Of a stretch of 64,000 nt of DNA, positions 47,505 to 59,308 are shown piece by piece. Source of the DNA: Liolophura sinensis (taxonomy: Eukaryota; Mollusca; Polyplacophora; Chitonida; Chitonidae); NCBI RefSeq assembly GCF_032854445.1, contig NC_088300.1, positions 55,650,984 to 55,714,983 of the forward strand. Reading direction: 5' to 3'. A program made the translations under genes and the position numbers. The notes below the pieces were generated by a model that saw only the letters and a program-made list of their open reading frames with translations, was not told where the DNA came from and did no database searches. How positions within the stretch are numbered: position 1 is the stretch's first letter; each line of letters opens with the position of its first letter.

Positions 47505-47912
47505 ATTATTGGGTTATAGATGGATGCTGTCAACGCGTCGCTCATTAACCAATCCACAAATGAGAATTTCGCTTCAAATATCGCTGATGTTGCTTATTTA
47601 TCTATTCTTATGTATCGCTAAGCTTAACATGCAAAAACGGATTAGCTAAGTGCATATTTGATGTAAATAAATAATAACAATGAAACAAAAACAAGGAAAG
47701 AAAAATTAACCTATATTTGGTTACAATCTGTGACACATGCATGGGCATTTCAAAAATGTCTACGTGGATCAGCAACAACAAACACAAGCATTTCCGCCCA
47801 TTTCTGAGCTAAAATCACCACGCAACGCGGGAATGTCATGTTGCATATGGGATTGTATATCAGACGATCATGTTGCATATCTAGCAATATACCTTAATCA
47901 GATAGCGTAAAA

Positions 47913-47926
47913 TTTATTGCTTTATT
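47913..47926 (-). terminator. Pair of AATAAA signals downstream of the SH3BP2-like gene
   Basis: Two AATAAA hexamers on the - strand (47921-47926 and 47913-47918), about 375-390 bases after the stop at 48301. They are candidate polyadenylation signals; no nearer canonical one was noticed. Confidence 0.45.
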
Positions 47927-48300
47927 TCCATGCAGGTATAACACAATACACATATATCAAATTGAATGATAATGTTTTAGTAAGTGAAAATTGTTGCCTA
48001 GATCGGCTAATGTTGCATCATGAAGTCAGCGACTGACACCAAACAGCGCTATAAACTGTACTATAGTTAAATTCGGCATTTGAATCGTTAGACACCAACG
48101 TCAACTGTATATCCATAGTTTTAATGAATCATAAAAGACATCCCTTTTCTCACATTAGATATCTTTTCTTTGGTAGCATGTGAAGTCGTCACATATACCA
48201 CTGTCTATATGTTTTAGGACTGAAATTCCCAATAATGTGCAGAGAAATCTGAAACAGTGCTAGTCGAAGAGCTTGTCTGTGCGTTAATCAAAGGACGATG

Positions 48301-51300
48301 TCATTCGGCAGTGAGGTCTACCAAACTGTAACTCTGACTGAGTTTGATAGGATGTGTAGGTAAATTGTTCCTTCTGTAGAACGTAACCAGTTCTTCAACG
48401 GTGTCAAACTGAGCACATTTGTCCAACGATTTCTTGTTGTCCTGAAATTTGTAATTTTTAGATTTTTAAAATAAAAAAAACCCCAGACCATATAATTATA
48501 AATTATTAAAACACAAGAGATATTTTAAAAATGTTCTCCTGCTGATATAAATTTATATTCCAGCATCGAACATGGACATATATGTAATAGGCATCTATAA
48601 TTACAGCAGCATTTATTCGACTCTCTATTCTACACACAAGTATAATTCCGGTATTATTCCTTTACGAATAAATAATGTATTAAAGCTCTGTTACCTTATC
48701 TGAGATAACATTGTAAGAAAAAAAATTACCACATTAAATATCTGATATTCCTTCACTCCGTAGGCTGTGCTCACGGCAAGGACCTATAAATACAGTAACA
48801 GATGTAAATGGTAAAAATGGACCAATGAATTTTTTCCTGTATATATTGTACACAGTAACATGCACTACACACTGGGACACCACAGTAAATGAGTATCGGA
48901 ATCTCCGGGACTTGAATAAAAAAAGATTCGGATGTAATTAAGCTATGATTCCACTACAAATGTTTTTTCCTTGACTGGTGCTTTTTACCTTGCACAGTCA
49001 CCTACAGCATCCAGGTGAGTGACGGTAAAGGATATAATCCAGGCTGGGCGAATCCATGGCGAATGTCATATACAAACCAAAACAGCGGTCGAAACAGCGG
49101 AACCAATCAGAGCTGGTTATGAGCTAATAGTCTGATACAAAACCAGCAACGAACTAGGAGACCTATCTAGCTGTGTGGAAAGACATACACGATGATTAGA
49201 ATCTTCCTGACTTTAAATTACTAATTTTAAGATAACAGTGCAACTGGCCTGCTCTACATCATATAAATTAGACGTAAAACCAGTGAAATAAGAATTTAAG
49301 GTTCAGCCTGGGTATTATTTATTGATTGTTTTCTCTTTTTTCTCTGTCTTTGCAAAAGAAAAAAAGAAAAGAAAAATAAAACAAACAAATAATACACCAC
49401 CTTTCAAATTTACAATGCACAGTTCGATGAAATTATCGAAGGAGACAAAATTAAGTAGGCGAGTGATGCCGGACAAACCTCTTGGTTCTCACACCTGCGG
49501 GACGGTCTAACTAAATAGATGCCCGGTTTTTTGGCTTTCTCCAGGAGTCTGGAATGCAAAGAGAACACACAGTAAATTTTTTTGGGATGATTTCTCACTG
49601 ACTTAAAAATATATATAGTGGGATTTGAAGAGTGGCACCAAGACGTTACATTAGTTCAGCATATGATCCCATAATTCTTACCGTCGCTATTCTGACGTCC
49701 ATCGTGACAATCGGATCGTGCAACTGGACTAGGTAAAAGGTATACTGTGCACAAAGGTCATATTTGAGCTACAACAGATGATTAACGCCCTCGGCTAGGT
49801 ATAATGACGAAAAGTCTACAGCAGCAGTTCACATTGTCCAGCAAATCTGAGAGAAAACCCAGACTGAGTTTTCTAAAGCGTGTCAGAGACAATAATTAGG
49901 AAGCGGAAACCAAATTCAGTATAACAAAGTCGTCATCGAAAGAATTTAGGCGATGTCTTCTGCAGTCTGATATACTTCATCTCCACAGAATATTAGTAAA
50001 TTATAGCTTTTACCACGAACAGAAAATATTTTCACTGATTCCCAGGTTTAGTGTTAACTCAGTTAATCAAAAAATCTATACTTCAGCCATGCGCCCTGAG
50101 AGAATATATATAACACTTTTCATATAATTATCGACAAGGAAGAAATTAGTGAAAAGCGAAAAAGGAATTAAGAGACTGTCAAAAGGGAATCATTTTCATC
50201 AAGATTTGCAGCTCTTCAGATGGAACCATGAGACTGAACACCTGAGCTTCAGGATTAACTTGTTTAGTGTCAGAAATTACGGTGAAACGTAAATGTTAAG
50301 GACAGTTTTCCAGAAGTTATGAATGTAAATACTGAGGACACTTTTCAAGAAGTTATATATACAAATATTGAAGACAGCTTTCAAGAAAATATGAATGGAA
50401 ACATTGAGGATAGTTTTCAAGAAGTTATGAACTCTGTTTCTGACAAAATTTATAATTTGTACATCAAAAAAAAATGGTTAGTGGTAGATTTCCCCCCAAA
50501 ACCTCACCATCATATTACGACAATAAAGCTGTAGTGGAGTTAAGAGGTAATCATTCACTGATACATCATAAATAATTTTTAAAATATATTTATTTACTTG
50601 ATTGCTGTAAAATAAATAAAAATGAAATGAAATCTGGCGATTTTAATTGCAGGCATATCGGAAAGCTGTCGTTCGATCTGACCATATACTAACCTTGCGG
50701 CAGCTTTTTTATCACTGCTGTCAAACATAAAGCTTCCAGATGAAGCCTGTAATAGAGAAATAACTCGAGATCAATGGGAATCCGACAGAAAATGTGTAAA
50801 AGTGTAAGTGTACGGGGTTCCTTTTACCTAACATATAAAGGTATAGCCCATCCAAAATTATGATAATGAACAACTGGCGTGTATAGAATGTGCTTTTATT
50901 TCACTGCAAATTTCCATGGCAAGTGAAAGACAATTAAAATGCAATGAAATGGTTTAGGCATCTGACAAATTTAGAGTGATATTTTACAATATTCTACAAG
51001 GGACATATTTTTATAGATATCAACAAGAAGATAAATTACCTCCTTTGTTTCTCTCACGCCACGGGGATTATAACTGATCGGAGATCTGGCAGTGGGCCCA
51101 TTCGTCTCCTTGTGGTGTTTTCCTTTGGGATTAGCTTTTTGGCAACGAGGATGACTTGGTTTGGGAATCTCTGATGTAATACAAAGGCAACAACAACATG
51201 AATGGGATGGGCAAACGGATATTTCTGCATACGATACTTTTATATGACGGTTTAATTTAGTCTTTAAGAGAAAGACGGACTAAAGTTTTATACGGGACTA

Positions 51301-53944
51301 ACGTGAGTCGTTAGAAACAGAACAGCCCCAAGTATTCTGATAGTAAACTGTTATCTACAGCAACATGTTGGTAAGATTAAAAAGATTGCCCTAGATCAAG
51401 ATCCAATAACAACCAATCAGCAATTCACCATCCGCCATCAGCCCATGTACAGGCCATTGTGTAATTCAGTATTCGGAGTTTTGATATTAGTAAAGCTGTA
51501 GATCGTTTGTGTTCTAGAAAAGTACGCGATCACCTTTTGTAGCATTGCCATTTACAGCAAAAGACAACTCTACAAATCTTGGCGTCCTTCATCAAATCAG
51601 CTTTAAATGCCTTTACATGCTTATGAAATGCTCTATGTTTTCATTTGTGTTCAAATCTATAAATCTATGTGTTATATAACCCATATTTAAAACCAAAGAG
51701 TTTCATACAAGGTGCATTGTACGCACTCTTCATCATCGAGAACCTTTGTTTGTTGGGGTTTGGGGTGGGTGGGGTGGGGGGAGGGGTGGGGTAGTGTATA
51801 TACGAGTTTCCATCTAATGACGTAATACTAACGTTTACATATACCACAAACAGCTTACTACGGCACTGACTAATGTATCGCGGCGTTCCATTCTAAATTC
51901 GTACTAAGTATACTTTCTTGGTTCTTTGGTGGTTTGTGTTGAACGTCGTTTACGGAATTGGCCTTGCGATAATTGATGTGTTTCCACGCATGGATTCCAA
52001 CTTGTTCCGATCTGCTGGAGACACATATATAAGACCAACAGAACAACTGCACTAAAAAAATATCCCACAAGCGTTAAACGATTAACAAAAGTTCAACAAT
52101 GACAAAATGTTTTTACCTGGTAAAGGTAAACTCCTGGCTCCTACAGATTTGTCACGGCTGTTGTCATCAATTTCAAAGTAATCTTCATCCATGTCGTCCG
52201 TATCATAACCATTGGAGTCGGACAGAGATGCAGGACCTCGCTGAACTACATATGTAAGGTGACAGTTAATCTACGTCAATACACATAAGGTTGCAAAGCA
52301 TACGGCGAGCAAACAATGAGTATGCCAAGACTTGAATTGACCGTGATTAGTTTTGATAATAATACAACACCTGTTACTCACTATAAAATTAGTAATTTGC
52401 CAGCAAATGTAAACAGATGGCTAAAAATCGAAATCCTTATATACGTGTTCGTCTGCGATAGGACGAACAGATCTTTGCTTTCTAACTCTATTCCAAAACT
52501 GCCTATAAAAGTCCATTACACTTGTGTTACGAACACCGTCTATAAACATTATGTTATATATATATATATTTTTTTTATTTTTCAGTGTCTGGCCTATATT
52601 TTCCCCTCTGTGTACGCCTGCATTGTAATTCAGTCGAGCGTTCTAGAGGCTTCGGTGTTAATGAGTTTAGTGTCAATGTAAACAGAGTGTACATTCTAGA
52701 AATATGTATTGGTGTTGTAAACATATTTGAGAGGTTCAATTATTGTATTTGTCTTATGTGCTTTCGTTTCTTATGATGTCTTCTCAAGTATACAGGTACC
52801 AATGAGTCCGACACCATTCACTCGCTCTGGTCCTGTTTGATTTTTAACGTGTCGAGCGAAGCTTGGTAAATGAATAAACCAACCAGGATTCTCTCCCCTG
52901 AACTTGGAGACGCCGCTTACAGTTGACACAAGCACCAAACGGCTGAGTGTCATATAGGAGTCCCAGTTAAACACATGGCAAAGAAAGTCTTATGAGACTC
53001 TTGTCTCAAATTATGGTACCAAATTTCAGTTGATATATTCTGGTATATAGTCTCTGTTGTCCTCTTTTGATATCTCAGATAATTTCTACTTGCACGAGAC
53101 TGGAGCTAGATTCTCAGGTTTCGTGAGACTGGAGAGTCTCAGGATATTGGGACTGGGAAAGATTCCCAGATTTTTGACACTGTATTGCCGGCGTACTGGG
53201 ATTGGTTCCCACCAAGTCTCAACTGTCTCTGAATTCTTAAACTGGATCATAAATCACGATTCCAGACACCGGGACTGTTTCCCAATTCACCGTACAAGAA
53301 TTTTCCCAATCGTTATAAAATATCTACTTACTTAGGATCTTTACCAGCAGATTGCTGATTACTCCTGGCAGATTCCAAGGCCATCTACAGACGCTGAAAA
53401 ATCAGCCTATTTATAGATTTCCACATGGTGTGGGCGGAGCAGGGAACCAAAATAGGAGACTTTGGTTGGTCAGAAGGGCAATTTTGCTTTGAAGCCAAAA
53501 TCTAAATGCCAACGCCTGAAACGTCCATATTTCTATCCATATTACTCAAAAGTATAACCAATTTTCACACAAGGGCATCCAATGATAAATTCCTTTTCAC
53601 ACTGTGGTGGGAAAATCCTGGTCCTAAATATTGGTCTCAAATTCATCAACACGAATGCTTTACCGATAACTTACGTCCAGTCATCGGCATCTCAGTTTGC
53701 CCCTGGGACATGATTGGAGCTTCTAGGAATATGTAATCTCCAGACTCAAATCTGTCAGTACTGCAACACCAAGAACAATATATTTATTTATTTATTTGAT
53801 TGGTGTTTTACGCCGTACTCAAGAATATTTCACTTATACGACGGCGGCCAGCATTATGGTGGGAAGAAACCGGGCAGAGCCCGGGGAAAACCCACGACCA
53901 CCCGCAGGTTGCTGTCAGACCTTCCGACTTACGGCCGGAGAAAG

Positions 53945-54001
<57 letters not shown>

Positions 54002-54174
54002 ATTGTGTTATATTGTATTGTGTTGTATAAACACGATTCAAATGTTTTGTATTTCTCAATTTCAGCCATTATATGTACCTGATCTCGAATGTCTCTCCGT
54101 GGTGAGTGTATATATACAGGGTGGAGTAAAAGTCTGGACCCATAGGCAATTTGCTATATAACAATTTACAGTAG

Positions 54175-54227
<53 letters not shown>

Positions 54228-57200
54228 TAGAAAACAAAGGAGACCTCAAATTTCTACATCGTTGTATTTAAATACCAACCAACGTTATACACTGCACAAA
54301 TGGTTTCACTAGCACCATCGGCTTTTAGCTGCCACAAAGGCTACACGAGCAGTGAGAGCGGTGGAATCCACACGGTCAATGTCGTAGGCGGGCGTCACCA
54401 CGATATAGTTGAAATAGCGTTAAGCCATAATCATTCATTCATTCCAAGGCCGGTATAATGGACCCGCACGCTGTGTGGTCTAAAGCGACTGAAACACAAG
54501 CGTCACAAGCCTCTCGGCCACCACTTGCTCCCTGACTTTTCTCTGTTATCTATAGTGCCAAATACATGTGACTAGATAATCGAACTTGGTTTTACCTGCT
54601 TATTGGCATTTTGTGAGCCTTCATGATCTCCCGTTTGAACCTCCACATCCACTTCTGGAACACAACAACAACATTCCTTTGCGCCAACCCAAATATGTAT
54701 CTAGGTGATTAGATCTGCATACGCAGATACATTATACACGCTATACATTTCTGTATATAATTGATTTTCTCTACGCCATATTGAACAATATTTATTTATT
54801 TGATTGTTACCTATCACGATGTTTTGGGTGTAGGAGTCTGGGAGGGCTGATGGGGACAACACAACGTGCACCTGACAAATGTTAAATACAGATACTGAGC
54901 GCTCTGACCCAGAAAATGTTTTCAGTCTAACGCAGTGGGCCAGCTATAGAATCATTTGAGAATATATAATTTCCCATCGTATTCAGTTACAAACCTCCAT
55001 GTCTTTCTGGCAAGTGCAGGCGAAGTAGTGTATCTTACTGGATTCATGAGGTTCTAGCTTAAAACACCAGGGTACCATAGACACCTCTGGATCATTCATA
55101 GCCCGCACGACCCTATGTATGTCACCATAAGAAAGAAAAACAAAATCAAAAGAAAATGAAAGTGCGAAAAACTTCTGCTATAATCGAGACTAAACTTCAA
55201 CAATCATTCTCAACTTTCCGTCAAAATCTAAAGAAAGAAAAAAATTAAATATTTGTGTAGCTTGTGATGGAGTCATATATATTTATCATAAAAAAATGAG
55301 AAATCTTAGCACGCTGTAATTTACAACAATCCCTCCGGATTGAGCTTGGATATGCAAATTCTTAGCTGAACCACTGTGCATAAATAGGTTATTAGCTCAA
55401 TAAATGCGCAAAGAAGAAAGAAAGACAGAAAGGGTAAATGTTACAACCAACAACGTGACACCATATAAAAATATCAAAGACTTACGCAAAATACCCAACC
55501 AGACATGAGGAATGTAACGGCGTTGATGAGGTCTCATCTTTAAACATGTACAAATATCCGTCTGCCAACACTATGAATCTCTGTCTCCCTATATACATAA
55601 AAATACAAGATTTTATTTGAATATTTACTTTTTTGGTTGGTGTTTTACGCCGTACTCAAGAATATTTCACTTTCTGAGCAGGCTACAGCTGCAGCCAACA
55701 TTGTAGTGTTCCGAAGAGTTTCTAACTCTGTGACAATAACCTCAAAGATGCAAGCTTTAAAATATATAACTACAGAATAATTTCTCTAACATAGAAACTG
55801 GTACAAAAAATGACAAAACTTAAACTGCATGGACGTCGCCCAAGGTCCACCAAACTGAATGGCAATGTTTTTATTTTTTTGTTTCATAAGACAATTATGG
55901 AAACCGGAAGTAATTAGAACTTACATTTTATTTTCAGCAGTTTAAGGACGACAGGGGACAAGATTCTCTCCACTTTACCCAATCTTCTCAGCCATCCGGA
56001 AACAGACTCCGGATATTCCACAATTTCGCGTGCAGCTGTTGAAACAAAAACACTTTAAAGAGGCCATAGACGACCTACAAGAGTTTTTTGGAAAAAATCG
56101 ATCAGCGCAAATCCAATCGAAGTTTTGCTATGATTTTAGAACCACACAAATAATTACATCTTTCACAAAATATCAGTCTGGTCTGTGCACGTTTTGCCTT
56201 TCAAAATCTGTAATAAAGTTCCTAAAATTTACAATCACTCATGTTGGAAATTATTGATGAAAAGATCACACTCTACATTTTCCACCAGCTTTCAGTCCTG
56301 TAGGTTCTATGCCAAGAACTAAAAGTCATTCAGAAGAAACTAATATTGTCTTAAATGACCTTTCCACCACATAATTTTGTCTTCAGATGGTGATTCTTGC
56401 TATTTAGACCATGTTCAACATTTTACATCAGGTTCTGATGTTTTGGCTTTTATGTCAAATAAATGCCTAAATAGCATGATTAGAGTTTGTATTAAGTGGT
56501 CTATGAACCAAAAAAAAAAAAATCGCAAGTTAAGACGCTTACCACTCGGGCACCAATGTCTCGACGACCTACAATAATCTGTGAGGTATGCTTTGAAACT
56601 CAATTTGTTTATATCGTCTCTCAGAAAACGTGCGTATGGTCGTGGGTTTTGTTCCGGACTGCCCGGTTCCCCCCACCATAATGCTGACCACTGTCGTATA
56701 AGTGAAATACTCTTGAGGACGGCATAAATCACCAACCTAATAAAATAAATAAATCACTGACCTGGGTTTTAAACTCGATTTCAACCTTATACCTGCTTTA
56801 TTACAACATTACACCTGCTTACACCTGCTTTATTACAACATTACACCTGTTTTATTACAACATTACCCCTGCTTTATTACAACGTTATATCTGCTTTATT
56901 ACTATGATGACCGCGTGCAGTTTAGAAGGCTTGTGCCATTTTGATATTTTTAGTGGAACTTGACTCTTCACCCAGTCACTGTGTTTACTGGTACCAACCA
57001 GTGCAACCAACCAGTGCACAATCATGATCTATCCTCACAGCTCATGGCTAAACGGAGTGAACACTAAGCATTCCGTCATCTCGATCATTGATCAATATTA
57101 TGTGGCTTTTTTTCTTGATTCTTGAGAAGCGAAGCCAACAATATGCAGCTCGTCATCTTTATTATCCAAACGTTCTGATTTTCATGTATAAAATGAACGT

Positions 57201-57333
57201 ATACACGATCACCTTTAGCAGTGTCCACCATTACTGACACTGTACTCTAGAGACCATCACTCTCCCTGGTGATATATGACTTACCAGTTAAGCGTGGTTG
57301 GCGTGGAGGCAAGGTCGCCATGGTTTCGCTCAT
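48301..57333 (-). CDS. SH3BP2: SH3BP2 (3BP2)-like PH-SH2 adaptor, 13 exons
   Basis: Exons on the - strand: 57285-57333, 55925-56035, 55486-55588, 54995-55112, 54811-54871, 54596-54654, 53345-53384, 52117-52245, 51040-51170, 50694-50746, 49479-49548, 48730-48783, 48301-48441 (TGA). Phases agree throughout; 372 residues. PH domain about 28-127: SGWLRRLGK, KIKWRQRFIVLADGYLYMF, VVRAMNDPE, PWCFKLEPHE, HYFACTCQKDME. The linker has an acidic tyrosine motif DMDEDYFEIDD (Y203), like the DEDYEKV of vertebrate 3BP2, and a proline stretch LPLPEIPKP. SH2 domain about 268-355: MFDSSDKKAAARLLEKAKK, GIYLVRPS with the phosphotyrosine-binding arginine at about R299, VLAVSTAYGVKEYQIF, FDTVEELVTFYRRNNLP. Family knowledge: 3BP2 is a cytoplasmic adaptor linking phosphotyrosine signalling to Vav, PLC-gamma and Src/Abl kinases. 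The human protein is 561 residues; here the linker is much shorter. The donor of the 40-bp exon 53345-53384 is the least certain; GTAAGT at 53334 is an alternative but shifts the frame. Confidence 0.9.
50285..50440 (+). repeat. 39-bp tandem repeat in an SH3BP2 intron
   Basis: About four units of 39 bp with the core TTTTCAAGAAGTTATGAA. The unit is a multiple of three, so 50319-50534 stays open on + and reads as a repeated NxEDxFQE motif. It sits inside the intron 49549-50693 of a - strand gene, so translation is not supported by context. Confidence 0.75.
53784..53941 (-). mobile_element. SINE-A body-only insertion with 13-bp TSD (SH3BP2 intron)
   Basis: On the - strand it begins at CTCCGGCCGTAAGTCGGAAG, lacks the tRNA head, and ends with GGCGTAAAACACCAATCAAA and AAAT repeats. 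AAGAACAATATAT flanks it at 53771-53783 and 53942-53954, so it inserted without a head. The right-hand duplicate runs straight into an (AT)n tract. Confidence 0.88.
53949..53998. repeat. (AT)n microsatellite beside a SINE (SH3BP2 intron)
   Basis: About 25 AT units that begin within the right-hand target-site duplicate (ending AATATAT), so the microsatellite probably expanded from it. Confidence 0.95.
54103..54224. repeat. Mariner-like end motif followed by (AT)n
   Basis: TACAGGGTGGAGTAAAAGTC at 54116 resembles the terminal inverted repeat of mariner-type DNA transposons (ACAGGGTG...AAAAGTCTGG). No matching opposite end was found nearby. An (AT)n tract of about 24 units follows at 54177-54224. 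Both lie in the intron 53385-54595 of the SH3BP2-like gene. Confidence 0.45.
55628..55676 (-). mobile_element. SINE-A tail fragment (SH3BP2 intron)
   Basis: TTGGTTGGTGTTTTACGCCG followed by TACTCAAGAATATTTCACTT is the 3' end of SINE-A on the - strand, cut off before the body. Confidence 0.75.
56055..56260 (+). mobile_element. MITE-like repeat, diverged copy (SH3BP2 intron 1)
   Basis: Starts TTAAAGAGGCCATAGACGAC and carries the blocks AATCGAAGTTTTGCTATGAT, GTCTGTGCACGTTTTGCC and AATAAAGTTCCTAAAATTTA. These line up in order with the - strand of the element at 62560-62870. The far end is unclear. Confidence 0.65.
56628..56752 (+). mobile_element. SINE-A 3' half (SH3BP2 intron 1)
   Basis: CGTATGGTCGTGGGTTTTGT, CCCACCATAATGCTGACCAC, GTATAAGTGAAATACTCTTG, then GGCATAAATCACCAACCTAA and AAAT repeats. 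Head absent. Confidence 0.82.
56788..56905. repeat. 22-bp tandem repeat (SH3BP2 intron 1)
   Basis: About five units of TTACACCTGCTTTATTACAA+CA, the first partly truncated. Confidence 0.85.
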
Positions 57334-57375
57334 GAACTGGACAGCCACTTCATCACATTACTTGCCGTAGCGCAT
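57330..57375 (-). promoter_or_regulatory. Cluster of upstream ATGs before the SH3BP2-like start
   Basis: On the - strand, three ATGs lie within 45 bases ahead of the start at 57333: ATG at 57375 (MRYGK then TAA), ATG at 57358 followed at once by TGA, and ATG at 57353 (MKWLSSS) whose TGA at 57330 overlaps the main start as ATGA. If this stretch is in the mRNA, scanning ribosomes would meet several short uORFs. A possible acceptor (CCTACAG) just upstream leaves the 5' end of this exon open. Confidence 0.45.
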
Positions 57376-58600
57376 CACACTGCTGTAGGTCAGACAAGAG
57401 CAAATCATTAACTCGGGAAGTCATGTTTTTACAAAGTCTCGGGTAAAAATGCTGTCTTACAACAACATAATTTGGACAATTTTGTTAAATTAAATCTTCA
57501 TTAACTAAAAGTAAAACCCATAGGTTAAAAAGGGGCCTGGTTATTTTGCAGTGCAGTTGTAGGATTATAAGGTATTAGCCACGCGAATTTGTGTCAGCTG
57601 ATCTAACAATGCACTGACGTACCGAGTAGTGCTGAGCCATGCTGATTAGTGGTATTAAACGCTATGTCCAACGGATCTGGGGCTATCACGTACAAAACCT
57701 TCCGTTTTAAATGATGTCATTGTTAGACTTCTTAGACCTATATTCATGGGGTGAAGGTGAACGTGCTGTAAGGTAGTGGATGAAATGAATTTCCTTCTGA
57801 CTCCGGCGAGAGGAAACGCGTAATACCGAACCTGATTTCGGTAAATCGGAGCAGTGATTTGTGCTCGGCAATGTTTGTCTCTCGAAAAAAGAGAATTGAG
57901 TCGGCTCGAGCCTAACGACTTTCTGTTAATCATGGCATGGCCGAATCACTGGAAATGTAACCATTTTGTACCATGCAGCTCAAGAGTTCGAACAGACAAC
58001 ACTGCAACAAATGTAAAAAATTTAGTGTAAGAAAAAAACAACAACATAATTTGATCTGTCTTTTATGAGCTAAGTATTGTGATTCACAATAACGATGCTC
58101 TAGGTGGGTTTACATACCCAGATAGAAGAAAATCTTACGGAGATGTTAAAACACGCCGCTGCAGAACACTCTAAAACTCGAACTACTGCGGTAAATCAGT
58201 GACAATTTTCACCACCGTATAAATGCCCTTATGAGACTGTCAGCTTCGTTTCCAGACGCCCACAGTTTCGATCTTCTTGGTGTATATCACATTTCGTGTT
58301 TACCCCGTCAATCACGTTTCATCATTCCAGTTGTGTAGTGCGTCTAAAAAGATCTACATTTTACTTTCTATTCATCTATGAGGTCAAGCACTAATCCACC
58401 AAACAACCATACATTGCATGTTTGCATTTCACCAATGTACCCGGTCTGACCCAGTCTGATTCGAGACTGTGGATCTCCATATAGATCAGAACAGCAGATG
58501 ACAGACACCGAAGGAATTCTTACAGAGGACAGGTATGAAGAATCCATCAACCGTAACGGTGTACAGTTTCATGTATGTTAACTCTCATATACTCTAAGGA

Positions 58601-58964
58601 GTGAGTGAGTGCTTGGGGTTCAACGTCGTACTCAGCAATTTTTCAGTCATATGACGACGAAGGAATCATTAGGGTGCATGTACGTGTAATGTGCCTCCTT
58701 GTTGCAGGACGGTTTTTCCACCGCTCTTTTATTTAGTGCTGCTTCACTGAGACGACTTACCGAAGGCAAGTAAGCCTTGCCCCGCCCGAGCCATTATACT
58801 GATACGGGTCAACCAGTCGTTGCGCTATCCCCTTCATGCTGAACGCCAAGCGAGGAAGTCACAACTTCCTCTTTTAAAGTCTTAGGTGTGACTCGATCAA
58901 GGACTGATCCTGGATCTACCAGTCCCGAAGCGGACGCTCTACCAACTGTGACATCAGGGCCGGT
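58601..58964 (-). mobile_element. SINE-B, full-length, 13-bp target-site duplication
   Basis: Second copy of the same family, closely similar to the one at 47 kb over its whole length and in the same orientation. TATACTCTAAGGA flanks it (58588-58600 and 58965-58977). It lies upstream of the SH3BP2-like gene. Confidence 0.93.
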
Positions 58965-59308
58965 TATACTCTAAGGAACCTAGATATGTGACACAATGTG
59001 CGCTAGGACAGATTTCTGCAACCATCTACCCAGAACTTCTACACAACTAAGCGGGACACGAATCGGCCTCAAAACCTTGTCCCGGTGATCCAGTGGCACT
59101 GTAACTCGCTGAAAATAAACGCACAGTGTAAGCTTCCGGCCATTGACCAATTCCTCGATGACGAACAACAAACCAGACAATTGCATTTTTATTTGTATAC
59201 CTCGAATAAATGTGAAAAGAGCTTCACGTGAATCTGCTAATGAAATGAAAATGTATGGCATAAGGCAAGCATTTCATGGCGAAGCCATGCAATACTTCCA
59301 TGGGGACC

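Noticed and set aside
49680-49735. Possible extra SH3BP2 exon (CGACG/GTAAGA donor)
   Set aside because: The exons at 50694-50746 and 49479-49548 already join in phase within the SH2 domain; inserting this piece would break the conserved AAARLLEKAKK stretch.
53796-54161. 121-codon + frame with an Ile/Tyr run
   Set aside because: It crosses a SINE-A copy and an (AT)n tract in an intron; no coding basis.
57655-57933. 92-codon - frame upstream of the SH3BP2-like gene
   Set aside because: No motif, no splice support, average composition for a chance frame.
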